A stretch of DNA of 64,000 bases from Chaetorhynchus papuensis (taxonomy: Eukaryota > Chordata > Aves > Passeriformes > Rhipiduridae): assembly GCA_013396525.1 (NCBI GenBank), contig VWYX01001242.1, positions 24,104 to 88,103 of the forward strand. Direction: 5' to 3'. The notes under the pieces were generated by a model, which made no database searches, had not been told where the DNA came from, and saw nothing but the letters and a program-made list of their open reading frames with translations. The position numbers and the translations under genes were made by a program. Position 1 is the stretch's first letter; every line of letters starts with the position of its first letter. Below, piece after piece: positions 22,061 through 35,600 of this stretch.

Positions 22061-25000
22061 GGACAGAGAGAGTCTCCTGGGCTGTCTCACAGAAACCAAG
22101 CAGCTCGACTCCTCAGGAGTCTTTCAAGTGACTCTGAAGTGGATTCATGGAACTCCAGTAAGAGGCATTGTTCTTGTTTCTATTGGAGAGATGACTTGCC
22201 TTTCTCTTTAGAAAGAAATTATAATAACCAGCACTGTGACGAAAAGTCAAATACAAAAAGTGAAAACTTTGGTATAAAATCTACCCTTATATTAAGATAG
22301 CTGATTTATATCCACAAAATCCTGGCCAATTCTCAGTTAAGTCCCAAAGCTTCTTGTTATTATCCATATCTCTCTACCTCCCTACCATGGTGCAGATGAT
22401 GCAATATGCAAAATCACCAGCTGTTCACATATTCATAAAGTACTTAAGCTGAGTGAATTGAGGATGGAGTGTGCTTTTTTACCTTGAAAATCATCTATAT
22501 TTCTTTTGCCCCCGCTCTCCCAACTTCATACCTCTTAAAGTTCATAACATTTATCCTGATGAAAAAGAACTAAAGAGAGAAATTAGATCCATAAATACCT
22601 ACTGAACATAACTTTCTGGGAAGCAGATGGACCTATAATATGTTATCGTATGACTAGAGCTGTCTTCTGCTTAGAGCTGTTCAAGAGCATCTCACTCCTT
22701 ACTTGCCAGAGACAAGTAAAGGAGTCTTTCAAGTGGGCTTTCAAATTTTTTTTCTCATAGGCAGAAGTAAAAAGCCCCTTTCCTCTTCCTAGACCTCAAT
22801 AGGTCTTCTACTACCTCAAGAGATCTTTCACTGAATGAGAGGGTTTCTGGTTGTCCAGAGGAGTCCTCAACCCTGAAAGAACAGGGAATCTCCTCCACTT
22901 TTAAGGTGCTTTTAGTTCAGGAAATCCAGGTTCGGTGCTTTATTGCTGGTCCCAGGGCCAGGAAACATTGCATCTCCCTTTGTGCCCCTCACCTGGGCCT
23001 GAGACAGCAGCCTTGAGCTGCTGGCATGCTTACTCCCCCTATCTTGGAGACAAATGCCAGAAGATGACTGTAAAGCACGGTCCAATTCCCCTTCTGTACC
23101 ATCTCCAAAGGCCTCCTGTGCCTGTTTTCATCTTCAGTGCTTGCTGGGATTTTGCTGGGACTGGTAGCAATTACTGTACATCTGCCTTAGGAGAAGTCTC
23201 CCACCAGTGTAATAAAGACATGTACTGTTTAGTGTCACCCCGAGAACCCTGGACAGTCCTTCTCTATGGCAACATATTGCCATTGTTTTTTTAGGGCCCT
23301 TAAATTTGTGAGAGGTGACAGTAGAATGTTAATGGTGACTCCATAAGTAAGAAATGAAACTGCTCTGCCTTGGCATGACTAGTTCCTTTCTTCTACCTCT
23401 GTCATGCTGAAATTTTATTTGGGAATGTCACATTTCCAAAAGGTTTGATCAATAAAATGTTGCCCCAAGTGTTATGATGGCTGGTAGCAAATTTAAGCCA
23501 GACAGAAATGCAAGTTATATTATTCAGTGTCTCAGGATGGTTGGGCTGGAGGAGAAATGGACTATTTGCAAAATCCATCCCTGGAGTGACAAAATTTGGA
23601 ATTGTTTTTGGTGCTCACCCACCCTTTGGCTTCAGGAGGTCTTGCAAGGCCCTCCTTGCTGGTAACTTAAATATGACCTTGTTACAGTGAAATGTTAGGA
23701 CAAAGAGTAGCTGCAGTAGTTCAGTAATGATAACTCAGTAGTCTGAAAATTTCCTTTGGGTATCTCACACAAAACACTTCAAAAGCTGAGGCACGTCATT
23801 CCCAGTATTAAGCAATAATTTGAAATACTGCAGATCCAGATGCTGACTTCCCACTGAATTCATTGTAAATCACATGCATTTGTACTGTCTTAGTCTGGGC
23901 AAACAGCTCTCACCAGAGGAAACAAGTTATGCTCAAGACTGCATAAACAAACCCACACACCACGCTTATTTCACAAGGCAAAATTCCCCTCCTAAACACA
24001 GGTGGGGAGATCCCTACCTAGGGTTGGCTTCGCTACAGGGAGACCAAAAAGGCTGTGCTTCATTGTTGTGGAAAGCCAGAACATCTTCACTACAGTCCTT
24101 CAGCCATCATCCATCTGGTGGGTGTTCCATGGTTTACATTCATACAAAAAGTGGTTTTGGGTCAGGGTCACAGTTTTTTCACCAGAAACCTACAAAGTGC
24201 CTGGCATGCATTTGGAAAATGGATGGAAGTGGACGAAAAAGTTCATCCTATGAAGGGAGTGTTGGAGGAGGCTCATCAGAAATCAGGTGGATCTCAAGCT
24301 GTTGGGGCCCATCGCCCGCCTGAGCAGACTCCATGAAATAGCCTAAACTCAGGTTTCCCATCTGCTCCAGGCCTGGCAGCTGCTTCACTCTGTGACAAAA
24401 CTGAGGACATGACACCATTTTGCTTCTGTGCTTCTACAGAGATTCTCTCATGTTTTAAATAAACTTTTGTCTTCTGTCCAAATGCAGTATCTGGGAGGAA
24501 AAGGAAAACTCAAGCTGCTTGCAAACACATGAAATAGGTGATGAGCAGATGCAGTCTGCATGGTGTTATATGGTAACTGAGCTTGCATAAATCATAACTT
24601 TTCAATCTTTCATTAAACTAGTGAGACTGAGTTTTACTGTTTATTTTTTTAAAGATTAAGAGTATTTAGCTAAGATGAGGAATAGATCACCCACTAAATT
24701 TGTTCTGGTTCGCCACATTCCAACTTCTCATGTGTCACTTGTTGATAATTTTTCAGAAACCAACCAGGAATACTACCTGAACATCTGAAAAAAGCATCTG
24801 CTTCCAAAACATGTGAAAGGCTTCAGCATGCAAATAACTGAGAGCTCCTGGACAAAGAGTTTCAAAGGCCCTAATTCTTCCCACTGCTTTGAACTGAGGT
24901 TGTATGTCCCAGACTGCTCTCATCTGTGGGTCTTCCGGAGAGAGCTCCCACAAAGCAGGTGCCTGTTGGTCAAGCTCTCATGGCTTTTCATGAGCGTGCC

Positions 25001-28000
25001 TTTTGTCATTGTAGAAAAGGACATTAGAGAAAATCATTGGTGTATGAGAAGAAAATTTCTTTACTGTAGCTACCAGCCATGTAGATGGAGAAGGTTAAGC
25101 CTAAAACCCCATGGAGGTTTCCTGAAAATTTGAGCCTGTTATATCCACACATTTTTTCAGGGAGGCAGACACTTGCTCTGAGATCTGACTGTTCTCATAC
25201 ACACTTTTTTTCATCTGGGCAGATTCTCTGAGGTTTGGCACCATACGGGTGTAGCCACATGTTTCCTGGCTGGCTTGGAGTGTGGTCAAATCAAGCTTGA
25301 GTCTGCCTGCAAAACACTGCGTAGACATAGCTTTTGATGTGTTCCTGAGCCAGATGTAGCACTTTCCAGCATAAGGAATGTGGAATAGCAAGTTTTATGA
25401 CATCTGGTGGTGCAAATGCTACCCCAGATTGAACACTGATTCCTATCCAAAATTATAATCTCATTTTGTGGGCTGCACTTATTTAGGGTCTGTATCTCCA
25501 ATACTTGAGTGTTTTCCTCGCAGTTCACGTTTGTCTATTCAAAATAGATTGTGCCTTGCGTGGATATGCATGAAAACAGTTGATTTGCAGGTGGAAATGA
25601 ATTGCTCCTAATATCTGGAAATAATGAGAAGAATGAAGAATCACAGAAAAGCTGATACTCTTGTGTTAAATATCTTGTAAACAAAACAAAGAAGTAGCAG
25701 CATATGTAATAGGGCTGTTTATTGTCCCCAAGTTATGAAATGTTTTCTTGACTGAGCAACGCCTCTGCCAAATGTCTCATGAAGAGCTTTGTTGTGACAT
25801 AAGCTGAACTCAAGGAAAATCCGTATTGTTACAGGCATTTTGATCTGTCATGGACTGTGTCTGCAGAGTGACTGGACTGTGTTCTCTACAGTGAAGTACA
25901 CATGTCAACGCCCACGAGTCAATGCAGACTAGGGAAGAAGCAAGATAATAAAAAAAGCTGTGAAAACTTTTGGGAAAGAAGCTGAGCAGGGAGAATCTGT
26001 ACGTGATATCTCTGGGACTTGTGGGCGCTCAGCAGTTCCAAAAAAACAGACCACTGATGGTGGTTCTTAATATATTGACTTAGTTGCTGAGCTGCAAGCA
26101 GAAAACCAGAAGTTCTGGGGGCATCTGGCAGTCTGTGCTTGTTTGTCCTCCTTGAATGTGTGGCAGGAGACATCTAAGCACATGCTCCTCATACTGTAAG
26201 AGAGCTTGGAGGGGTAAACAGAAGCATGAAGAGGTTGCTGAAACCTCCAATGTATTTTTTCTCTTCTCAAACAATTGTGCATTAGTTCATGTACTTTGAG
26301 CAGGATATGGTGTAGTGTGGCGCGAACCTGACATGAAAAGCACAGGAAGCCAGTCAGGAAGAGTTAGTTTTGCCATCTTGCACATTCCTGAAAAGCTGTG
26401 ATCATCCTGTTCTAGAAGTGCCACTGCAGGCACCGTTGGGATAGGTACCCAGGAAAATCCTGGGAATAGACCAGATGTAGTCTCTTGTCCTAAAAGTGCT
26501 GTGTCATGTGAGCTCCAATACCTCTCATCTTGCTGATTAAGTGTGAGAGAACAAAGAGTACCCCATCACCCCTCCCAAACTCAACAGCTGCTACTTGGAA
26601 GAGGCTTTTTTCCCCCATAATTGGTATTAGATGATGATGATGCCACAGGCTTTGAAATATTGGAAGCCAGCACTGATCACGCTTACAGATAGCTGAACAA
26701 TGCAGTGCAATGTAAACTAGGCAAACAAATCCATCTGGGTTGCCAGAGAAGGCAGAGAAAAGCTCTAATCTTCTAGAAGCAGCTGTTGGCCAAGCTGACA
26801 TTGAAAGGCATCATTTTTAAAATGAAAGCTTCTGTGCGGGTGATGAAAGCTGCTGCATTTCTTGCTTTGGACTGGAAGCACTTGTTGGCAGCCCAGACAG
26901 AGATCAAAATTATTGAATGCTGCAGAGCAAGAGTGATAAGCAGGACCCTCTTCAGTAAGTAATGGATTCCTGTCCACTCTGGGACATGATGGGTTTTGCT
27001 AGGAATATCTGCTTACTGGGGCAGGGTGGGAGCAGTGCTGAGCCAGGGCAGGACAGCTGAGGGTGCACCTGAGCTGGCTGAGAGGCTTGTGGTATGTATC
27101 CTGCCTCAGATGCTCACCAGACTGAATAAGGCAAGAGGCTGGTTTCCCCACCTGATTCCTCCTGGAGAAGTCCCAAAGCATAGGGGCGTTTAGAGCCAGG
27201 CTTACTAGCCCATGTCAAATCCTAGGGTGGACCTTTTTAGGATGGCAAAACCCTCCTCGGGTAGCTACAGCCTGTGGCAGAAAACAAGTAATGTCAGGGG
27301 TCTGGATGTGCCATTCATGTGAACCAAGCTACATCAGTCAAAGCAGCTTTGTTTCAGAACAAGTGAGTCAAACATAGGGGTTTTGCCATTATAATCTTAT
27401 AAAGGTGGAGGAAAAAGCCCCCAAAGCCTAAAATTACATAATCATACTGGCAAGCGTCTTTAGAGAACTAATCTTAGTGCCTGAAAAAAATTCAGTTAAA
27501 AAAAAAAAAAGTGAAAAATGATAGAATAATTTCATTTATGAGGACAGCATTTTTAGCATCAATAAACTGTGGGTTTTCATCCAGGGTGAGAGGATACAGT
27601 TCAAATGTGGAAGAGCAAAGGAGAAGAGATCTCTTGTTCATACAGTGCTCTCAGGAGGTTGCTGGTAGCTTACCAATGGCAGCAGCAGCCGGTGAAATAG
27701 TTGTAATTTGTATTGGTTTTAACAATCTGTGATGCCTGAGGGATGCTACAAAGATGCGTATTTTTCTTTTGTGCACTGTGACTGACGGAGAAATAAAAGC
27801 CACCCCTACCAGGATAAGTAGCATCATTATCTATGCTGCAGACAGGGACAGTGGACCACAGAGGGGTTTTCTCAGAGCTGTGGAGTCATGGCAGGGCTGT
27901 CAGGTGTTAGTAGGGGCCAGGACCCAGGCCTCCTTCACAGGGAAGAGACAGGCACTGGAGGATGTTGTGCCACGGTTTGTTGTGAGCAGTTAGCAGTTCC

Positions 28001-29164
28001 CCTGGCGCCTGGCAGCCAACGAAGGAGTAATCTTGACTTAAGGCTTCTTGGTTTGAAGGCTGGAAGGAGGAGCAAAATATCCAGGGTTAGTACTAAGCCC
28101 CCTCTCTGAAAGCAAGTTTTCCTGTGGGCATTGATGGTGGTGGTTGCTTGGCAGAGCAAACATGGGAGCGGAGGAGCAAACAAAACGTTTCATTATCCTT
28201 TTCGCCAGAGAGTTGAAAGAATCTGACAGGGAGACTTGTTTAGTTGCAAAGCCATATAGACCATATTGTCTAAATACATTTTGTATTCCTGTTAAACTCC
28301 ATTTATAAGACTGACAAGAAGAATAATAAAATCTCCTAAGAACAAGGATGGTAATTTAGCACTCAGAGGCTGAGAGAGGAGCTGTATCTGAGGAACGCCC
28401 ATGCTGCTCTCATGTCTTCAAGCCATGCTTGAAGCACAGGTATTTCTTCTGATAAGCTATGAGCGGGAACAGAATGGGTTTTTTAATCACTTTTTTCTTC
28501 TGGACAACATCTACTGCCCGTGTTCTGAGGCTTTTCATGTGAAGTTGTTGCCAGCCAGCTTCATAGAGAAAAGTTAAAAGGCTCAGTAGGTACCACAGTG
28601 TTCTGTAAGACGAAAAATGAAGCACCCCAGACTCAAAGGTTGCTTTTGGAAGAGGTCTCTCCTCAGTCTGCATTGGTTTGGGGTGGCTTCCATCACAGCC
28701 TTGTCAGTCAAATTTGAGATATCTTGTTTTTAAAACTGTGTCCACCAGCAGAAATGCATGGGTCTCATCTATTATCTGCTTGGCAATAGCAAGTCGATGC
28801 ACTGCACAGTCAGATGCAACCTAAAATAGGGTCAAAGCTTCAACCAAACTTTCAACAGCTTTGTTCTTTCTTATTTGCTTTGGTCTTTCATTTTTTCAGC
28901 ACAATTTTTGAGGAAGAAAACTGATGCATTTTTAATGAACATTTAAAAAACTAATTCAATATTCTTATTTAAATATGTCTGTGTGAATAGTGAAAAGCAA
29001 GGGGGAAAACCATCAAAGAAATGAAAACCCAAATCCAAAGTACAGTTTTGTGGAATGACTCAGACTTGAGATTTTTATAGTTATATTTTGGTGTCCGGAA
29101 TTTTCCCTGAGATCAGCCTTTATCTTAATAGCTCCTGCCCGGCGCTGCTATGTGAGGTGAGCTT
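22061..29164. other. Unique non-coding sequence
   Basis: Seven kilobases with no recognisable exon, RNA gene or well-preserved repeat. Overlapping frames at 23874-24336 and 25101-25391 have no known domain and no consistent splice signals. An A13 run lies near 27498-27510. Composition is moderate and fairly even. Confidence 0.55.
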
Positions 29165-29330
29165 GTGTGTGGTTAAACAGCTGCTGTACTCCGACCAGAG
29201 GTGGAAGCATTTCCATGATGGTCTGAAAAGAACTAGTGTACAGCATTTGTACAGCTCTTTGGGGATCTTTCTGGATGAAAGGCGCTATTATACGGGTAAG
29301 ATCATTATCATTATCATGAAAAACCTTCTC
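29165..29330 (+). mobile_element. Ancient SINE/LINE tail of the MIR/L2 type
   Basis: The stretch at about 29175-29225 (CAGCTGCTGTACTCCGACCAG, GGTGGAAGCATTTCCATGATG) leads into GTACAGCTCTTTGGGGATC and GGATGAAAGGCGCTATTAT, then an ATCATTATC tail (29301-29316). I know this order from old amniote SINE/L2 3' ends, where AAGCGCTTTGGGATCCTTC and GGATGAAAGGCGCTATATAA precede an ATT-type trinucleotide tail. The tail at the 3' end sets the + orientation. The core is well preserved for such an old element, which is worth noting. The exact family name needs a repeat-library search. Confidence 0.75.
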
Positions 29331-29611
29331 AAGGAAGCAATTCCACCTTCTGCTTCTGACACCTCATTTCTCTGTTGTCTCAGGAGCCTCTTTTGTATCT
29401 CCTAGGAGTGTCAGTTCACATCTTAATCTCTTTGTATGTAATCTCATTACAGATAATCCCATTTGCTAGAGATGTCAGTACTTCTCCACCATGTGAGGAA
29501 GGATTTCCACACCGCTCATTTTGTAACTGAACCCAGCTACATTCACTGTACAAAACAGACTGGCTGTAGCTGGAATCTCTGCTAGGTTAGGTTTGCTGGG
29601 CAGGGAAATTC
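29331..29611. other. Short unique spacer
   Basis: Unique non-coding sequence between the SINE tail and the (AAGG)n tract. I see nothing in it beyond pyrimidine-rich patches. Confidence 0.6.
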
Positions 29612-29682
29612 AAGGAAGGAAGGAAGGAAGGAAGGAAGGAAGGAAGGAAGGAAGGAAGGAAGGAAGGAAGGAAGGGAAGGAA
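29612..29682. repeat. (AAGG)16 microsatellite
   Basis: Sixteen uninterrupted AAGG units (29612-29675) are followed by a one-base slip and one more unit. On the + strand the tract reads as GGAA repeats, the core recognised by ETS-family transcription factors. It is all purine on one strand, so it could also adopt triplex structures. A pure tract of this length is likely polymorphic. Confidence 0.97.
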
Positions 29683-32600
29683 CACCTTTTTGCTAATAAC
29701 ATCCAATTATTTTTTTTTTCTCCATTTCCTTGTTTATGTGAGAGAAAAATTTGCCCTTAAAAAACAAATCCAAGTTTATAAAACAGTGTTGATAAAAGAA
29801 GTTTGGAAATTACTTTCACAGCCATCCATCTTCAGTCAGGTCTGCCTGGTAGAGGCAGATCCACTGTGAGCTCTCCCGACTTTGATTCCTTATCTTACAG
29901 TAACTCTTGTCAATTAAGGAGGGTATAGTCTACTCTCAATTCATTAAATGCACCACAATTGTCAGTTAGTGAAAGGCCCAGGGGAGGCCAGGACTAAGTA
30001 AACATAAGGGATAAATTATACAAGAAGAGCACAGTTTGGAGAAAAATGAGGCCCCCTTTATATAACATGTTTATCCTTAAAATCTCAAGTAAGCTACTAT
30101 CATTGATAGAAGTCCAAACCCTTATATTCTTGAAGGGAAGAGTGGGGAAAAAAAGAAAGCAGTCGCTCTCCTTTGACGGTTTGAAAAAAGAAAAGATGTT
30201 TGTACCACTCACTGACTGGCTAATGAATAATCAGATTTCACAGCTTGAGTGCTGGGGTGGTAATTTGGTTGCACGCCATGCTCCAAATCCATGGAATAGT
30301 GCTTCATTAATGTGAAGACCTGTATAATCAAACAATTAGCAGTCTCTCTGCTGCTAAAGCAGCTTTTCATCAGCATATATACTTCGTTGTAAGATGAGTC
30401 TCAAATTACTGGATCTGACAGCAACTAGTCTTTTACTAAATCACAGCAGTAGTAAAGTAGGGTGGACAGAACATTCATTTTTTAACCCATTTCTACATAT
30501 GCAAGAGGTTCATTCCATGCCACATGCCATATATAACTATCATTGAGAAGGTCATGACATTGTAGGTGAACTGAAATTGCACTTAAATGAGTAAATCCCA
30601 GATTAGATTTTTCTTTAACTGAATATTCGAGTGCCATAAATTGGCAGTGAAATGTTGCTACTTCTCACTTCACCTACTTCTCACTTTGTTTATCTTCCAG
30701 GAAGGAAGAAGAGACTTCTACCTGTATTCCAGTATCCACATGCTGCCCCTTCGTTGTAGGGGGTTTAACTGTACAGGCAGAAGGAAGCGCCACAAGTTTC
30801 AACTCTTTCTATATTTTGGATATGTTAAGGCTCAAGGCCAACTGCCCTCTGCTCTCCAGTTCATTTGCCAACATCACAGCTAGGGAAGAGGAGGTGGAAA
30901 AAGTGAAGATGAGTCCAGAGTGCAGCATTAATCTTCACGTATGGATATGAGTCTCCTGCACATTTCAAGCCCAGAAAACCCTGGTGCATAGAGACTCTCC
31001 TGCCTTTTATCTCCATGCCAGCCTGGGATGTGGTTGGCACCTTCCAGGGGACAGAAGCATCGATGTGGGCCTGGGCAACTGCTCGTGCACCTGCTGCCAC
31101 CAGCCTGGTGGGCAGTGGAGCTGTTTGTTGGAAGGACGGGACAATGCATAGGATCCGAGTAAGCTAGAAAAGTGTACAGAATGATAAAGTCATTTGTGTA
31201 TGGATGTTTTGTGGAGCATTCCTTTCTTTAATTACAGACAGCTAAGGCTTAATATTATTTATTTATGTTCAGGCTACATGGCTTTTTTGTTTCCTTTCAT
31301 AGTGCCTTGATCTTTCTGGAAATGAAGTGAGCGCCAGTGGGTTTGTTTTGCTCTGTGGCCCAGCAGGTGCGAGCTGCTGAGTGCACTGGAAACATCCAGT
31401 GAGTGTTTATGATGTTGGCAAGGACATTGCACCAGAACCTTAGCTTGTGTGAGACAGCGCAGCGAAGTCCATTTGTGTCAGCTGAGACATTGATCCATTA
31501 CATTTAAGATCTAATCAGCAATAGCTGATTTATGGTGAAACAGTGCTTGACTGTTTTCATGGATGTAGTGTTTTATTTGGTTTTCTTTTCTTTCCTGTTT
31601 GTCAAAAATAAAACCAAACCAACAAAAACCATCTTGCAGGTGCTGTAGCTGTTTCAGGACCCAAATGTCTGAAGTGAAATTCATTGATAGCTGAAAGGTA
31701 GCTCAAAGTACCTATTAGTCTGTCCTGCGTGAATAGGTGTTTTCTAAAAATCAGATATAGTAGAGATGATGAGTTCAGGTTCAATCCAGGGAAGATTTTC
31801 TCCAATAACAATCTCAAGCCCTACCATTTCAGAAAAGATGAAAGGAAAGGTCTCCTGCTTTCAATATCTGTGTCAGTCTAATACCAGCTTGAGAAGTGTG
31901 TGCTGCAGAGGTCACCCTGTTTGTTTTATCAGAAACAGAGAGATGGAAAGTGGAAAAGGTCAAAATATCCCTCAAGCTGACTACCTGGTTTTTGAGCAAG
32001 AACTGTGAGGTACTAACACATAATCGCTTTTAATACAGCTGACCTCCACCAGCATTTTCACCCAAGCTGTGATCTCCTTTTGACTTCCAAGACTCTGTAA
32101 TCACTGAATTCAGAAAATCTGTCACACATCAGTGGTTGTTTGTTGATCCAGGAATTGCCTTCATTGTCAGGAGCCCAAGTGAACAGAGGACAGAACCCAG
32201 CACAGGATTCATCCCCTGCTCCTGGCCTGTATGTGCTGTGGATGACTCATGAGGGGCACCCCAGGTAAAAATGGGTACAGTTTCTACGAAAATGAAATCT
32301 CAAACTAAACGAGCAGGAGGTATTTTTCCTTTTTATTTTTTAATAGTATGATTTATCTTAATGCCTCTCTCTAGTGCACGCCAAACGTCTCTCTAGCACA
32401 GGCCATACTTCTGCCATTGTCTAAGTAAAGAACTGCACAAATGAAGATTTGCATTTCAGGTGATGGGGTTGTCTGGTTTGAAAGTATTAATGCCTGGATT
32501 TAAGACAAAAAAATTCCAACATGTAGCTTTGAAATGCTGATGATTTTAAAAATCTTTGTAATGGTATAACTCATGAAGTCAGGTGCAGTGTTCTCTTCAT

Positions 32601-35600
32601 TGTCCCAGGCAGAGGAAACAGAGTCCATTTCTAAACACTAAATATGCTCGTTAATTTTCTTAGGGACTCAATCTGCTTATAACAATTTCTATGCTGAAAC
32701 TTATGAGCACATTCATAAAGCTGTTGTTGCTTTATGAAATGATGTTGTGACACACTTCCTCCAGAAAGAGTTCTTTGTCCAAACCTTGCCTAAAAACCAA
32801 CTAGGAATACTTTTCCATTGGATTTCTCTACAAATGTCCTCGATTATTTACTTCATGGAAATAGACCAGAAAGGGCGCTAATCCACCTGGGACGAGGGTC
32901 CTTGTTCTGGGGCAGGCTCTCTTCAGCCTCTCAGGCAGAGGAGAGGTGGTGGGTTGTCTTCTCCAGCCACCCTGCCCTGTGGAGCCCCTCGTCAAGAGGC
33001 ACTGTCCTGCAGGGGATGGCAGTCCATCACTGGTGCTGTCCACCAGCACTACCAGAAGCACCACTCAGGGCAACTGGGGCTGCCTAAATTTTCAAGGGAT
33101 TTCTACAGCACAGCTATGAGAAGAGGGTAGAGCTGTGACCACCTGCTGACAGGCTACGATGCCATGGGCTCTGGCAGGGGTAGCATTTATCTTCAGAAGG
33201 ACAGAGTGTGAAAGAGGCTCAGGAAATTCATAAGGAGGAGTAAGATTTAACAAATGCCCTAGAGGAACCAGGCATAGAGTCTCCTCACAGGGGTCATGTG
33301 CCTACATCTCACCAATGCTTTTATAATCTTACCCTTAAGCCAGTTACTTGATCTCAGGTTCAGCATCCCTCCCTGCAAACCCCTGGAAGAGAAAAAACAA
33401 GAAAGAAAAAAACACAGGCAGAAATGCAATGAAACCAGGGAGACAATGACCGTGTTTTCTACTTGCTTGTGGAAATGGTGGGTGTCCCAGCATAGCAGGG
33501 GGTGCAAACCCCTGCCAGGGAATCCCAGCTGCAGGAGGAAAGCAGAACCAGCACCTTGCACCTGCTGCAATGTTTTCTGCTTCAGAATGCTCCCCCTTGA
33601 CAGAGCAGCATACAATGCAGGTGTACACTCTGTGCGGACACAGGTAACACAGTGTGAATTTATAGTATGATATTACATTCACACATACAGACCCTTACCA
33701 TTTTCAACCACACATTTTTCACCATTAATTGTATTTTTTTTCTATGCATTCCTTGGCTGTAAAAACTCTTCTCCTTGCCTGACACCCCTGCCCCTGCCAT
33801 ACCCTACATTCTGCAGATGATTCTGTGTGCTTTCAAGTACAAGCATCCCTACTATAAGAAAAACAAACTCCAATAGCAGTAGGAGACAAATGGCATGAAA
33901 TAACAGAAAGGTAAGTGCTGCAGGAATAGGGCCAAAAGGGACGGAAATATTCGTATGGTGCTACAAAAGATACAGTAACATGAAACTTGCATTGGAAATA
34001 AATGAATGGATATACGTAAAAAAATCAGTCATAGTCTATTTTAGATTGATCACAACAAATACAACAGCTCTAAAAAAATGTGGTCCAATATTCTTATTAA
34101 ATGAGTTTCATTTGTTGTTGATTTCTAAATAATACTAATGTTATTTTCAGAACTAATTATTTAAACTCTGACAATTCAAAATTAATTTCTCCCCCCAACA
34201 TCTTTATAAAGATATTAATTTTACCCTGTATTTTGAAAAACAGTTTCATTTTCCTTTTCTTTTTTTCTTCTGTTTCATAAAACTTGTGTTTTAACAAATC
34301 ACTGCCATGAGCTAACCCAGATCTGAATCCAGCAAATACTCTCAACATTATCCTTCTCTGTTCACATATATTTGAAGTAAATTACATCAAATTGTATTTG
34401 AAATACCAAACTGGCATTAATGGAAGCTTCTTTTGCTCCAGGCACCATTTTAAAATAGATGAGCATAAAAATGCAGTCTGCATCATTAAGTTTATATGAA
34501 ACTAGTGAGAATAAAAATCACCATGTAAGTTCTAATAAGATGTGTTTTTCATTCCAGTTTAATAACCCAAGACTATATTCATCTTCCAGTATAATAAATA
34601 CACTGAAAGGAATTCATTCTTTTGTGTTTTTTAACATGTTGAGGGTTTCAGAAGATGGAGTTTTCTGGGAAGCTGGGTGAAGAAAATTCTTTAATATGGC
34701 AGTGCAGAGTATTATTATCATAAATAATTAATGTGCACAGCAGAAGAAAGCCTAGCTTCATTAATAATTCTTATTTTTAGTTGGCATAAGCTAGAGGTGC
34801 TGTATCTTCTTTCATCCAATCTATGTCAATTTCCTCGATTTAAATTTACTAGATGTTAAAATTTTAAAGGTATGCTACAATTTGCAATGGATTTTTATTT
34901 GTGACTTTGCATTAATATCCTACTGTTAATTCTTACCCGCTGAGATATTTTTAGTAACAAGTAAGAAAAACAATCAAAAAAACCCCCGGTAGCAGCCAGG
35001 CAAGGTAGAGTGGGCATCAGTGTCAGCTCCTTTCATCTTTCATTTCCCTTTGGGACCAGTTAAGATGCTTCTTTGATTAGAACCTCAGGAAATATTAAAA
35101 AGCTCTTCTGTGAATTTAAACTCATCAAACTTGTCTCTGTTTATTTTTTTGAATACTGAGATAATTCACCTCCCACATTTCAAGAACACAGGTTCCTTCC
35201 AACCCAACTGCGCTCCTCTGATCAGCAAAGTCACTTGTCAACATCTCTGAATCCCTCTCCTAACAAATGTTAGTGCTTCATTAATGCAGTGCCAGAGTCG
35301 GTGCCGCTCCTAAATGTTTCTTATTAGCACAGATGAGGAAGTGAGATGACACTGGAGATGGCACAGGGCTAGCATGCCACGGGGTGAGGGCAGGTAGTGC
35401 TGGATTAAAACAAAGGAGGAATATGTGACACCTGAAGGAAACAAAGCACAGGGTGTGTGTGTGGGGGGGAATAATTTTCTTTTGTTGCAAAATATTCGTG
35501 GGAGACAGACTAAAACTCTCATTGTTACTTTGGAAAAACCAATACCACAGGGATGGAACGTTAACCTGCATTATGCCTTTTAAACAGAATTGCAAATGTT

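Noticed and set aside
35190..35212. GGTTCCTTCCAACCCAACTG resembling the CR1 3' end
   Set aside because: Only about 18 bases match and there is no octamer or upstream CR1 sequence. It may be chance.
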